64,000 nucleotides of DNA from Orientallactaga sibirica (lineage: Eukaryota > Chordata > Mammalia > Rodentia > Dipodidae): positions 29,149,001-29,213,000 of the forward strand of contig JAEOAD010000025.1 of NCBI GenBank assembly GCA_036365145.1, written 5' to 3'. The translations under genes and the position numbers were made by a program. Each line of letters begins with the position of its first letter. Position 1 is the stretch's first letter. Of the stretch, positions 1 through 9,453 are shown piece by piece. Under the pieces are notes generated by a model. It had not been told where the DNA came from. It saw only the letters and a list, made by a program, of their open reading frames with translations, and searched no databases.

Positions 1-231
1 TCTCCAAGACCTGGATGAGTTTTCAACAGCTTAAAGAAAGCCTTTCTTGACTCCCAGTCAATCATGAAGTAACAAAGCGGCTGTTCAGATCCCTACACCA
101 AAGTGCTAGAGCAACCTTACATGCCTTGAGAACCCCAGGAGAGGAGAGGAGAAGCTACATGTCATCTGGAAGCTTCTGGAGATCAGGTGCCACCCACTTG
201 ACACACACTCCTCATAGCATGCAGCAGTGAT

Positions 232-345
232 TCTGCCTCCACTATCTACTAGCTGTGGAAGTGTGGGCAAGCTTGACTATGACCTCAGCAACAGAACAGA
301 GATGACAATTCCTGCCTCAGGGATGGCTTTGTCTAACATGTTTAA
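232..345 (+). mobile_element. MIR fragment
   Basis: The segment ctactagctgtggaagtgtgggcaagctt resembles the MIR core (actagctgtgtgaccttgggcaag), followed by a decayed 'cctcag' segment. It is an old mammalian tRNA-derived SINE; weak match. Confidence 0.45.
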
Positions 346-508
346 CAGAATATCTGTGGCATGGTTACATGGCATTATATTCATACTTTTGTACAAAAGG
401 AGTCACCAATAAAGTTTGCTGCCTAAAAACATTAAAAGCTGGGTTCCCACATGGGCTGAAGCTTCCTGCTACTGGGGACCATGATGAATGCCTTACATGT
501 TAGTTCCA

Positions 509-838
509 ACTTTTCTATGCCATCAGATCCCAGCCTGCCCTCAATCCCAGGTTGGACTTTTCTATGCCATCAGATCCCAGCCCTGCCCTCAATCCCAGGT
601 TGGACTTTTCTATGCCATCAGATCCCAGCCTGCACTCAATCCCAGGTTGGACTTTTCTATGCCATCAGATCCCAGCCCTGCCCTCAATCCCAGGTTGGAC
701 TTTTCTATGCCATCAGATCCCAGCCCTGCCCTCAATCCCAGGTTGGACTTTTCTATGCCATCAGATCCCAGCCCTGCCCTCAATCCCAGGTTGGACTTTT
801 CTATGCTATCAGATCCCAGCCCTGCACTCAATCCCAGC
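509..838 (+). repeat. 48-bp minisatellite, seven copies
   Basis: The unit starts acttttctatgccatcagat. Successive starts are at 509, 556, 604, 651, 699, 747 and 795, so units are 47 or 48 bp. Copies differ by one base in the 'cagcc(c)tgc' part and by single substitutions (tgcact/tgccct, last copy gctatc). A period of 48 is divisible by three, so several frames stay open across it; these are not genes. Confidence 0.95.
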
Positions 839-1509
839 AGATGTCGCCTGTAAGGACTTCCCCAGCTGCGCTCCATTCAAAACATCTGCAGCGTCTCTAC
901 TCCTGCCTCAGCAGAGAGGCTGGATCTTCTACTGAGTGGAGCCTCTGACTGCTTCAGGTACTACCTGGACACTGCTCACATGCCTCTAATGTCTCCCTTT
1001 TCCAATGGCTCCTTCCCTTCCTCCACAAAGATACTCAACTACTCCAACTTAAAAAAAAATCACCATAAAATCCTTTCCATCAACTCAGATGCATTTCCAG
1101 CCACTACCCCCTTTTCCTCCTTTCTTCAAGTCTTCTGTTCTTCGCTTTGCAATTTCTCATCTGCATATACAACCAAATGTCTTTCCTACCATCTCACATG
1201 GCTGCTCTTTAAGATCAAGCATGACAGATGGCAAAGACAGTAGAGGTTGGTACTGTGTGCCACGAAGAATCCATTCTTAGCTCTCTCCTTTCTGCCCTGG
1301 TGCCGTGGATCATCTCAGCCAGACTTGTTTCAATGATCCAAGGAGACCTGATCTCATTTTTCCTGGGTTAGGTTCCTGTCATTTATCTGAATGGCTCACA
1401 GGCACCCCAAAGCTGACCTTCATTTCTTTCCCCTAAACATGTTCCCACCTCCCAGCTTACTCCATCCATAACATCACGACCTACCCAGGCCTCCCAAATT
1501 CAGGGCCAC
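839..1509. other. Intron without recognised element
   Basis: About 670 bases of pyrimidine-rich unique-looking sequence. Nothing I can name. Confidence 0.6.
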
Positions 1510-1671
1510 TTTTTTTTTTTTTTTTTGGTTTTGGCGAGGTAGGGTCTCACTCTGGTCCAGGCTGACCTGGAATTAACTATGTAGTCTCAGGGTGGCCTCG
1601 AACTCTCGGCGATCCTCCTACCTCTGCCTCCCGAGTGCTGGGATTAAAGGCGTGCGCCACCACGCCCGGCT
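1510..1671 (-). mobile_element. B1 SINE
   Basis: Full-length minus copy with an 18-T tail and an intact 5' end (ccacgcccggc). The TSD cagggccacttttt flanks it (from 1501 and from 1674). Close to consensus, so relatively young. Confidence 0.93.
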
Positions 1672-2147
1672 CCCAGGGCCACTTTTTATTCTTTCTTCTT
1701 TGCAGCTGATATGTTCACTGATGTGACCTCTGAGGTGCAATCTATCTATCCTCTCCTTTTTGTTTCAACTTCTGTTCTTGTCATGTCTGTAGTCATATAT
1801 GACCACAGCCACCAAGACTTCTTCATGACAATTCACGTAACCTTTCTCTAAAGTACGCTGATTTGAAAACGTGATCAGTCCCCCACTCAAGCCCCTCTGA
1901 GAACTCCCTGCCTTCTGAAGAGACTGAAAGGTCCTCTTGATATGCAACTCCCCATCCTCTGTGCAATTTTCAACGTGCTAGTCACAGCAGAAGGAATCCA
2001 ACTCAAGCATCACTTCTTGAAGCTTTCTAATTAATAACTACATAAAATATTCATGTTAGCTACTATTTATTAAATTTATTATTTATTAAAATTGCCAATC
2101 AGATATAATTCATATAACAGAAGCTTCTTCAGGTCTATAATACATTG
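1672..2147. other. Intron without recognised element
   Basis: AT-rich unique-looking sequence; nothing identified. Confidence 0.6.
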
Positions 2148-2303
2148 GTTTTATTTTTTGGCTTGTCAAGGTAGGATCTCACTCTAGTCCAGGCTGACCT
2201 GGAATTCACTATGTAGTCTCAGGGTGGCCTCAAACTCACGGCGATCCTCCTACCTCTGCCTCCCGAGTGCTGGGATTAAAGGCGAGCGCCACCATGCCCA
2301 GGC
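2148..2303 (-). mobile_element. B1 SINE
   Basis: Minus copy with a diverged T-tail (ttggcttgtcaagg). Head-to-head with the plus B1 that starts 60 bp further on. Confidence 0.9.
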
Positions 2304-2362
2304 TTACACTGTTTCTTTTAAAAAAATTTTTAATTTTTATTTATTTGAAAGAGAGAGGCAGA

Positions 2363-2520
2363 GCTGGGCATGGTGACACATGCCTTTAATCCCAGCACTC
2401 GGGAGGCAGAGGTAGGAAGATCGCTGTGAGTTCGAGGCCACCCTGAGACTACATAGTGAATTCTAGGTCAGCCTGGGCCAGAGTGAAACTCTACCTTGAA
2501 AAAAAAACAAACAAAAAAAA
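2363..2520 (+). mobile_element. B1 SINE
   Basis: Plus copy ending in (A)n with CAA interruptions. It sits directly after a short tSINE tail fragment (attatttgaaagagagaggc at about 2338) and may have inserted into it. Confidence 0.9.
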
Positions 2521-2587
2521 CCCTTTTTTATTGACAGCCTCCATATGTATATGCAATGTACCTTTGATATTTTCTCTGCCCACTTTT

Positions 2588-2650
2588 ACTTTATTTTTTA
2601 TTTATTTTATTTTTATTATTTATTTATTTATTTAACAGAGAGAGAGAGAC

Positions 2651-2714
<64 letters not shown>

Positions 2715-2861
2715 GGTGTGCCAGGACCTCCAGACCTGTAAATGAATTCCAGATGCGTGCGCCACCTTGTGCATCTGGCTTATGTGGGTCCTGGGGAATT
2801 GAACCTGGGTCCTTTGGCTTTGCAGGCAAGCCCCTTAACCACTAAGCCATCCTTCCAGCCC
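2588..2861 (-). mobile_element. tSINE with expanded microsatellite
   Basis: Minus copy. The CT-rich part has become a long (TG)n-(AG)n tract at 2635-2711. The head is clear at the high end (ccttaaccactaagccat). Confidence 0.9.
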
Positions 2862-3380
2862 TCCTTTTACTTTATTAATACATGTGTTTAGTTCTGAAGA
2901 TATCCCATGATCCTTATGGAGGTTGTGCTTTTAATATCAGATCAAAGAAGCCAGTGCCAAAACCAAGGTCCTGCCAAGATGAAGGTACATCGTTTCCTTA
3001 TAAGAGTTTTACAGTTCTTTTTTTTTTTTTTTAGGTTGTTTTTGAAGCAGGGTCTCACTCTAGCCCAGGCTGACCTGGAACTCAGTCTGTAGCCCAGGCT
3101 GGCCTCAAACTCACAGTGATCCTCCTATCTCAGTGCTCAAATTTTTAAAAAATAGTGTTAGTCATTACTTTTAAGTCTTTGATCCATTCTGAGTAACATT
3201 TTTTTAACCATGTGAGGCAAGGGTCCAAATTCATTCTTTGTATGGAGATATCCAGTTAACTCAAAATCATTTATGGAAAAGACTACTCTTTCTCTATTCA
3301 ATTGTCTTGACACCTTTGTTGAAAATCAATTGACCAAAAATGTCTGGATTTGTGTCTGAACTCTTAAATTCTAGCCCTAA
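2862..3380 (-). mobile_element. Old L1 fragment, minus strand
   Basis: The text 'ccaaaaccaaggtcctgcc' and 'ttaagtctttgatccattct', then 'tatccagttaactc' and 'gaaaatcaattgacc', match the antisense of mammalian L1 ORF2. A truncated B1 splits it at 3018-3139. Badly decayed. Confidence 0.7.
3018..3139 (-). mobile_element. B1 SINE, 5'-truncated
   Basis: Minus copy with a T-tail that stops at cagtgctcaa and lacks the first 35 or so bases. Lies inside the L1 fragment. Confidence 0.8.
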
Positions 3381-3593
3381 CCTACAAATCTAGCCTGATC
3401 CTACATCAGTCTTGATCACACATGTCAACATATGAGTGCGAGCACTCATAACACAGCATCTGCACTCCACGTCCATCACTAGGGGAAAGGTCTCCCGCAC
3501 TTGTCCTTGGAACCGTTCTACCTCCTGCTCCAACACACAGTGCCTCGCAAGCTGTAAGAAGCAGCGCTATTCAGTGTTTTCTCTGAGCTCAAC

Positions 3594-3685
3594 CTAAGCT
3601 GTGCCCTCACTGACTCTCCCTCACCACTTTCGTCCTGACCTAAGCTGCGCCCTCACTGACTCTCCCTCACCACTTTCATCCACTG
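3594..3685. repeat. Two-copy 46-bp tandem duplication
   Basis: ctaagctgtgccctcactga is repeated 46 bases later as ctaagctgcgccctcactga with the same continuation. The rest of 3381-4257 shows only a C12 run near 3979. Confidence 0.85.
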
Positions 3686-4257
3686 ACATCCTGCTCATCA
3701 AGGCCCAACTGAACACATCCCTTTTACAAGACTTTGAGCCACTCTTAATCCATTGCTGTTTTTTGGGAGGGGGTAAACTCTGTTCTACCTACTTTCCCTC
3801 TTATTATAATTTGAATTTTCCTCCATTAGATTTTAAACACATTAAGAGCCTGATCCTTTCCATTTCTCTATGCCACAGAAACAATGCTTTATGTATGATG
3901 AATACTTACAGAGTGAGCTACTCCAGACAAATTCATCTTCTTGGTCTCTGTGCACATCGTTTTCTATACCCAGAAAGCTCCCCCCCCCCCCGGCCACCAA
4001 CAACGCTCCCACCACTATCCATCTGACCCGGCGCTCACTCACGCATGCCGACCTGCCACACTTCCTTCCTTTCATTCCTTGAAAACTCCAAGAACAGCTC
4101 CAACTGACTCCAAACTGCCTCCGTTCTGCTCCCTCAGTCAGTCTGCTTCCTTCCTTATTTGTATTAAGTTCGTGTTCATTACCCTATCCACTCCACTCAT
4201 CGGCTTTAACAAGTTCTGGCCAATGACAATTCTTTAGCAGTCCTCAAGCTTTCCTTG

Positions 4258-4320
4258 TTTTTGTTGGGGATGGTGAGTGTGCAGGTGAGTGTTCTACCAC
4301 TACACTAGGCCCTGGCTCCT
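4258..4320 (-). mobile_element. ID-like element, degenerate
   Basis: ggggatggtgag, then gtgttctaccactacactagg, resembles a reversed rodent ID (BC1-type) element. Weak. Confidence 0.4.
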
Positions 4321-4446
4321 GAAGTTTTCTGAGGCCATTTCTGTGACTGGTGTGGTCTGTAGATAGCTGTACACCCTGGCAGGTTGCTCTGATATACTAT
4401 GACTTCATTAAGGCAATGGCCAGTCTACCTTCAGCAGTGACCTCAC

Positions 4447-4518
4447 CTGTAACTCTTTTTCCTCCTGTCTCAGCATATTCCTGAGAATCTGGGTGGCATG
4501 TTTTTGAACTTCAGGATC
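4447..4518 (-). CDS. ARHGEF11: ARHGEF11 coding exon 7 (helical linker after PDZ)
   Basis: This 72-bp exon is in frame at both ends, with acceptor cattcctag and donor gtgagg. Its 24 codons read DPEVQKHATQILRNMLRQEE then KELQ, a charged helical stretch that in the known protein leads into the coiled region before the RGSL domain. Human ARHGEF11 continues with RICEVYSRNP; no match to that was found in 1-4446, so the next exon lies outside the window. Because the exon is a multiple of three and phase 0 on both sides, skipping it would keep the frame. Confidence 0.95.
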
Positions 4519-5065
4519 CTAGGAATGGAAATACAACAGCAGTGAGCCTGGGGACTAGCTTGGTTGTCTTCCCTCTCGTGCCATGTGACTCCTGGGTGAC
4601 ACAGCATGAGAGTCGAACCTGAGTCACGAGGACATTCTGTGCCATGCTCAGCTCCTTGTTGGGCTCCTGAACTTCCTACAGCCTGGAGAGTCATCAGCTC
4701 TGGTATCAAACTGTTTCCTGACATCTGTTCCATCTTCTCTCCAACCAGGAGAACCTGTTGGCCACACTTTCCCACACCCCCTTCATTCCCTGGAGGCAGG
4801 AGGGAACTCTCAGAGGGCCTCTGGAGTTTGCGCATACACTTAGGAAGCACACTGACCCCCTGATGTGTCAAGGGAATGGAGGACGCTAAGGCATGGCACA
4901 GCTACCGTGCAGGCTTCAGTTCTGCACGACTATTTGGCATGCTCATGTCTCCTCGGTAGTGTGCTGGCTTATCTCTTCATTTCCACAGTCTTATTCAACT
5001 TAACCCACTGGGAAGCTCTTCCCAGGGACCCCACAGTGAGCAGGGTGAGGCAGACGAGCTGTTAC
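4519..5065. other. Intron between exons 6 and 7
   Basis: 547-bp intron with no recognised repeat. Long plus-strand open frames here are chance frames. Confidence 0.7.
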
Positions 5066-5256
5066 CTGAAGAGGTCTGGGTCCTGTGATGTGTTGCGGAG
5101 GTGGCAGGGGTGGAGGAGGTGGTGGTGGCGGTGGCGGCGGCGGGATTGTGGTGGTGACTCGGGGCACTCCAGGCAGAGATGGGTCCTGCTGGAGCCCAGA
5201 GACATCAACAGAGGAAGGTGAAGAGCCCAGGAGAGTCAGTGCAACATAAGCACCAG
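5066..5256 (-). CDS. ARHGEF11: ARHGEF11 coding exon 6 (end of PDZ and polyproline linker)
   Basis: This 191-bp exon has acceptor ttgttttcctctag and donor gtaaca. CT completes a split Ser codon and 63 codons follow. GAYVALTLLGSS is the last PDZ strand. Next come PSSVDVSGLQQDPSLPGVPR and VTTTI, then twelve consecutive prolines, LPPPQ and HITGPRPLQ. The proline run at 5105-5140 is a likely docking site for SH3, WW or EVH1 domains. From memory the human protein has a shorter run, so the tract looks longer here; it uses mixed CCN codons (CCG, CCA, CCT, CCC). The exon ends in phase 0, matching exon 7. Confidence 0.95.
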
Positions 5257-5446
5257 CTAGAGGAAAACAAAGGAAGTTCTGCTTGACGTGGTGGTTTGAA
5301 CGTGAGTTTGCTCATGAGCAGGCCTCACACGACTCCTCATGTGATGGCCATCTGGGAGGCGGCATCTTCCTGGAGGAGGTGTGGCACTTGAGGTACACCT
5401 CGGGCATTCTACCCCAAGGCTGCTACCTCCAGCTTCTAACTGGGGG

Positions 5447-5745
5447 CTGGAGAGACGCCCTAGTGGTTAAGAGCACTTCTTGCGCAAGCGCAAGGACCTG
5501 AGAGGCTGCCCGCACTGCCCGGGACCCGGCCGACTAGCTGGGTGTGCCCGTGTGCAACCCCAGTGGCAGAAGGGAGAGAGACCTGAGAAGTGCTGGGGTG
5601 CACAAGAAAAGGGAAACTCCAGTTCCAGTAAGAAACCCGGCCCAAGCAAGAGCGATAGCGGGAGACACCTGGCATTCTGCTCTGGCCACTGCAGGTGACC
5701 TGCCACACACGAGTGCATAAGGGGCCAAGTGAGTACACACACATG
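5447..5745 (+). mobile_element. B2/B3-like SINE, diverged
   Basis: The head, gggggctggagagacgccct and agtggttaagagcact, is the B2-type tRNA head and differs from the local tSINE (which has ttaaggcact). The body is diverged and runs into the CA array. Confidence 0.5.
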
Positions 5746-5762
5746 CACACACAACACACTGC

Positions 5763-5804
<42 letters not shown>

Positions 5805-5838
5805 ATACCAACACACACAGCATATAACTCACCGCACC

Positions 5839-5870
<32 letters not shown>

Positions 5871-5963
5871 AATACACACACACATGCATATACCACACAC
5901 ACACACACACACAGGCATATACCACACACACACCATACCAACACACACAGCATATAACTCACC

Positions 5964-5995
<32 letters not shown>

Positions 5996-6036
5996 AATAC
6001 ACACACACATGCATATACACACACACACACACACAA
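5711..6036. repeat. Compound (CA)n array with higher-order duplication
   Basis: Long CA runs are separated by islands (accataccaacacacac, catataactcacc, ccaatacacac, catgcatatac). The islands recur in the same order at an offset of 125-130 bases, so the array was duplicated as a block. The cysteine/valine-rich or histidine/threonine-rich frames across it are not genes. Confidence 0.93.
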
Positions 6037-6057
6037 TGCACATACAAAAGTAAAAAA

Positions 6058-6352
6058 GTGTTTGTGTGTCCACATGTGTGTGAAAATGGCTGTGCATGGT
6101 GTGTGTGTGTGACAGTCAGAAGACAACTTGTGGACCAATGAGGGAGGCAGGCAGGGTTCCTCTCTGGACCCTGGCTCTGCTGTGGCTCACTGTGAGCTTC
6201 CTGGACATTCTCCGGTCTCTGCATGCCATCCTTCTGTCAGCATGCTGGGATTACAAAGACCACCATGGCTTTTGGCTTTCTATGTGGTGTTTAGGCAATG
6301 AACTGGTACTTGGGCTTGAGTGAAGCCATCCACTGAGCCATCTCCCCAGCTC
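6058..6352 (-). mobile_element. B4-like composite SINE
   Basis: Minus copy: a B1-like part (catgctgggattacaaagac) followed by an ID-like part (atccactgagccatctcccc). A GT-rich tail touches the CA array. Diverged. Confidence 0.6.
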
Positions 6353-6426
6353 CCACTTTCATCACTTTAAAAGCTCTAACCACCTCTACCTCCTGCCTTC
6401 TTGCTATGCATCAACCAAATTCACTT

Positions 6427-6628
6427 TTTTTTTTTTAAAGAATATTTATTTATTTGAGAGAGAGAGAGGAAGGCAGAGAGAAAGAATGGATATGGCAGGC
6501 CCTCTAGCCATTGTAAACAAACTCGAGACACATGTGCCACCTTGTGTATTTATCTGGTTTACATGGGCTTGGGGAATCAAACCTGGGGCCTTTGGCTTTG
6601 CAGGCAAGTGCTAAGCCATCCCTTCATT
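6427..6628 (-). mobile_element. tSINE
   Basis: Minus copy whose head is shortened by a small deletion (gcaagtgctaagccat) and whose last bases are altered. Confidence 0.88.
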
Positions 6629-6767
6629 TCCTTTAGGCAAATATTAAAATGAAATTTCTATCCATAACTACTTGGAATCACTCCCTATGGGCCACCTCAT
6701 CCAACCTCATTTCCTCTAGTACTATTCTTTTCTTCCTCCTTTTTCCTCCTTCTCGGGTTTTTGTATT

Positions 6768-6972
6768 TTTTTAGTTTTATTTATGAGAGAGAGAAAGAGA
6801 GGGGAAGGAGGGAGAGAAAGAATGGGCGTGCCAGGGCCTCCAGCCACTGCAAACAAACTCTAGACATATGCACTACCTTGTGCATTTGGCTTACATAGGT
6901 CCTGGGGAATCGAACCTGGGTCCTTTGGCTTTGCAGGCAAGTACCTTAACCACTAAGCCATCTCTCAAGCCC
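6768..6972 (-). mobile_element. tSINE
   Basis: Full-length minus copy with box B readable as ggggaatcgaacctggg. Confidence 0.93.
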
Positions 6973-6982
6973 TCTTCTTGGC

Positions 6983-7126
6983 TTTTTTTTTTTTTTGGTT
7001 TTTCGAGGTAGGGTCTCACTCTGGCTCAGGCTGACCTGGAATTCACTATGTAGTCTCAGGATGGCCTTGAACTCTTGGCGATCCTCCTACTTCTGCCTCC
7101 CGAGTGCTGGGATTAAAGGCCCGGCT
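6983..7126 (-). mobile_element. B1 SINE with 14-base deletion
   Basis: Minus copy in which the segment between gattaaaggc and ccggct is missing. The short direct repeat cttcttggcttttt flanks it. Confidence 0.9.
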
Positions 7127-7137
7127 TCCCTTCTTGG

Positions 7138-7223
7138 CTTTTTAAGACAGTCTTGCTATGTAGCTCAAGTTAACCTTAAATTTGCAATCGTTCTGCCTCA
7201 GCCTCCTAGGTGCTGGGACTCTA
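7138..7223 (-). mobile_element. Old B1-type fragment
   Basis: agacagtcttgctatgtagc, then cctcagcctcctaggtgctg, is an ancestral B1/Alu-type monomer, much older than its neighbour. Confidence 0.6.
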
Positions 7224-7722
7224 AGTCTCCTTATTTCAATAAACTAAGCAGTCAATGCAGAGCACTGGCACACTGTGCAGGACTCAAAGTCTAGCCTCTA
7301 CTATCTCGACGTCTCACTCTGGATTCTTTCCTCCATGGTTGTTGCTTGTTCTTGATTGCCTGTATAGACTCAACTGTTGGATATTCCTGGCTACAGACTA
7401 TTTTTGTACCTCTCCCTCTCTTGTGGGATGATGATGAGAAAGAATGTGAACAAGGAAAAAATGGACTTAAGTGCTATGTCTCAGGAGGATATGGTCTAAA
7501 CAGGAACAGCAAAGATGGGTGTACTAAAATGAAGATAAATGAACATGAGTGTGACAGTGTCTCTACTTGAACCACACTAGAAGTAACTGAGTGTGAGTGT
7601 GAGTGTGACACTGTCTCTACTTGAACTACACTGGGGTTTCTGGTAGTTTCATGTCCAGAGTGTAGATGTGATTTCAGCTTCTCCATATCTACTTTCTTTG
7701 TCTGTTACCCTCACCAACTTAC

Positions 7723-7780
7723 ATTTGATAAGCTTCACCACCTCCAGGTGTGAGCTATTGGTCACCATGGTGCCATTGAC
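7723..7780 (-). CDS. ARHGEF11: ARHGEF11 coding exon 5 (PDZ helix B)
   Basis: This 58-bp exon has acceptor ctccaacag and a strong donor, gtaagt. Nineteen codons read VNGTMVTNSSHLEVVKLIK, then a single T that pairs with CT of the next exon to make Ser. It forms the PDZ alpha-B helix; the His at its start (SSHLEVV) is the position that sets class I specificity (Ser/Thr at ligand position -2), which agrees with a plexin-B type C-terminus. An open frame reads on past the acceptor into intron, but the ag and the homology end the exon at 7780. Confidence 0.96.
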
Positions 7781-7912
7781 CTGTTGGAGAGACAAATGAT
7801 ACTGAGAATCCTGTTGGAAGCACTCCCATCCTCCAATGTGCATAGCTGCCTCCTCTTTAATTAACAGACTTCACCTTACAAGTTTGTTCCAAGCTGGTGT
7901 GCAAGTTTTCCA

Positions 7913-8175
7913 AGACCTGTCACCATCATGTGCTGAGTCATACATGGACATATCCACTGATCTAAATGCTTCTTCCTCACTAGAGGACTGGGAGCCTCTG
8001 CACCCAGGAGTCCTTACTGCTTCTAGGACTCCATTTTGCACATCAAGACCTGTCACCATCATGTCAGGGAAGATCCACTGATCTAAATGTCACTTGAGGA
8101 CTAGACCAAGACCTCAGGACTCCATTTTGCAGATCAGGGAAGATCCCAGAAGTGTTGAATAGACCAAGACCTCAG
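7913..8175. repeat. Degenerate local duplication, about 131 bp
   Basis: aagacctgtcaccatcatgt occurs at 7913 and 8044. In each case atccactgatctaaatg and then ggactccattttgca follow, with different internal deletions. It lies in the intron between exons 4 and 5. Confidence 0.75.
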
Positions 8176-8569
8176 CTCTGCGGTGTGTGCAGGACAGACT
8201 GTCATGGAAAGAATCTGAAGGCCTAGGTCCTTCAGTGGCCATAGCTGCTCGCTCTTAGCTTTATTTTTTGTCATCTGTGAAATGAGGATAAATAAAACCT
8301 AGTCTAGAAGCTTGGCCACTTCAGGTCAATGGATTGGAAGGGCCTAAAACATGGAGCCCAGCTATTTTCACCCTTCTTCCCATTCCCTTAAGGCTCCCTG
8401 CCATGGTGCCACCTCGACTCCTTGGCTGCCTGAGAGCCAGTATCAAAATGGAAGTTCAAGATAGGCCAGGTCAAGAGGTGCCCTGCGCCTGCAACCTAAG
8501 TGAGGTGTGGGGGAGGTCAGCCCTGTACCTGTTCCTCTCTGGAACGTGGGGGGGATTAGGCACGCTCAC

Positions 8570-8619
8570 CTTGATGATGCGATCTCCCTCTTTCACACCG
8601 GCTCTCATGGCTGCGCCTC
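8570..8619 (-). CDS. ARHGEF11: ARHGEF11 coding exon 4 (PDZ helix A and beta strands)
   Basis: This 50-bp micro-sized exon has acceptor cttcttgcag and donor gtgagc. GA completes the glycine codon and 16 codons follow: GAAMRAGVKEGDRIIK. This is the classic PDZ segment with the short alpha-A helix (AAMRAG) and the GDRIIKVNG turn region. Both flanks agree in phase with exons 3 and 5. Human ARHGEF11 is remembered with Lys where this copy has Arg (AAMRAG), a conservative change that also occurs in the paralogue. The exon is too short to be called alone; it was placed by homology and phase. Confidence 0.96.
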
Positions 8620-9127
8620 CTGCAAGAAGAACTGGTCAGCAGAGCCCCAGACCCTCCCACAAGCCACCACGTCAGATCACTCCCTCTGAAATGTCACCTT
8701 GCTTCTCTGTATGAGCCACGCAAATGGGATTTTGTCCCAGTAACATGATGACATCTAAGCCAAGTGAACCACATAAAGCAGCACCTACTGTTCTTCCCTC
8801 CACTTCGCTCAGAAGCCAGAATTCTGACAACCTTTGAAGAGAGTATGTGTGCTTTATTTGAATATATCTATCTAGATAGGTTTCAAAGTTGGATAAGGGC
8901 ATTTATCGGTAGGAAATTTGAGTTTACTATATTAAATATAACTAGTAAAATAGTTAATACTATTAAGACTATGGAGAAATTGATTAAAACAAGATCTTTT
9001 AAGCTTTATAAGTCTTGGAAAGTTCAAAAACACTATTCTGAGGGTTCATATCATTAGAGATAATGACATTTAAAAATAATTTTTTAGACAATTGATAGTT
9101 TCTCCCCTTGAAAAGGACCAGAGCAGC
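8620..9127. other. Intron without recognised element
   Basis: AT-rich unique-looking intron; nothing identified. Confidence 0.6.
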
Positions 9128-9237
9128 GGCTTCTGATGCTTTTGTGTATCTGGCTTACATGGGTCCTGGGGAATTGAATCTGGGTCCTTAGGCTTCACAA
9201 GCAAGTGCCTTAACCGCTAAGCCATCTCTCCAGCCCC
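9128..9237 (-). mobile_element. tSINE head fragment
   Basis: Only the head and part of the middle remain. Forms an inverted pair with the next tSINE. Confidence 0.88.
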
Positions 9238-9269
9238 ATGATATAGGGTACTCATAAAAAGATTCTCTT

Positions 9270-9453
9270 GGGCTGGAGAGATGGCTTAGCGGTTAAGGCA
9301 CTTGCCTGTGAAGCCTATGGATCCAGGTTTGATTCCCCAGATCCCACGTAAGCCAGATGCACATGGCTGTGCATGCGTCTGAAGTTTTGCTTACAGTGGC
9401 TGGAGGCTTTAGTGCACCCATTCGCTCTCTCTCATAAATAAATAAAAATGTAA
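9270..9453 (+). mobile_element. tSINE
   Basis: Plus copy, full length, tail (AATA)n. Its head faces the minus fragment 32 bases upstream. Confidence 0.93.

Noticed and set aside
509..838. CRISPR array
   Set aside because: Direct tandem repeats without spacers in a mammalian intron.
481..948. 155-codon plus frame and its sister frames
   Set aside because: Produced by the 48-bp minisatellite; all frames stay open by periodicity, with no splice or homology support.
5534..6224. Long Cys/Val-rich and His/Thr-rich frames of 131-187 codons
   Set aside because: Pure translations of CA/TG repeats.
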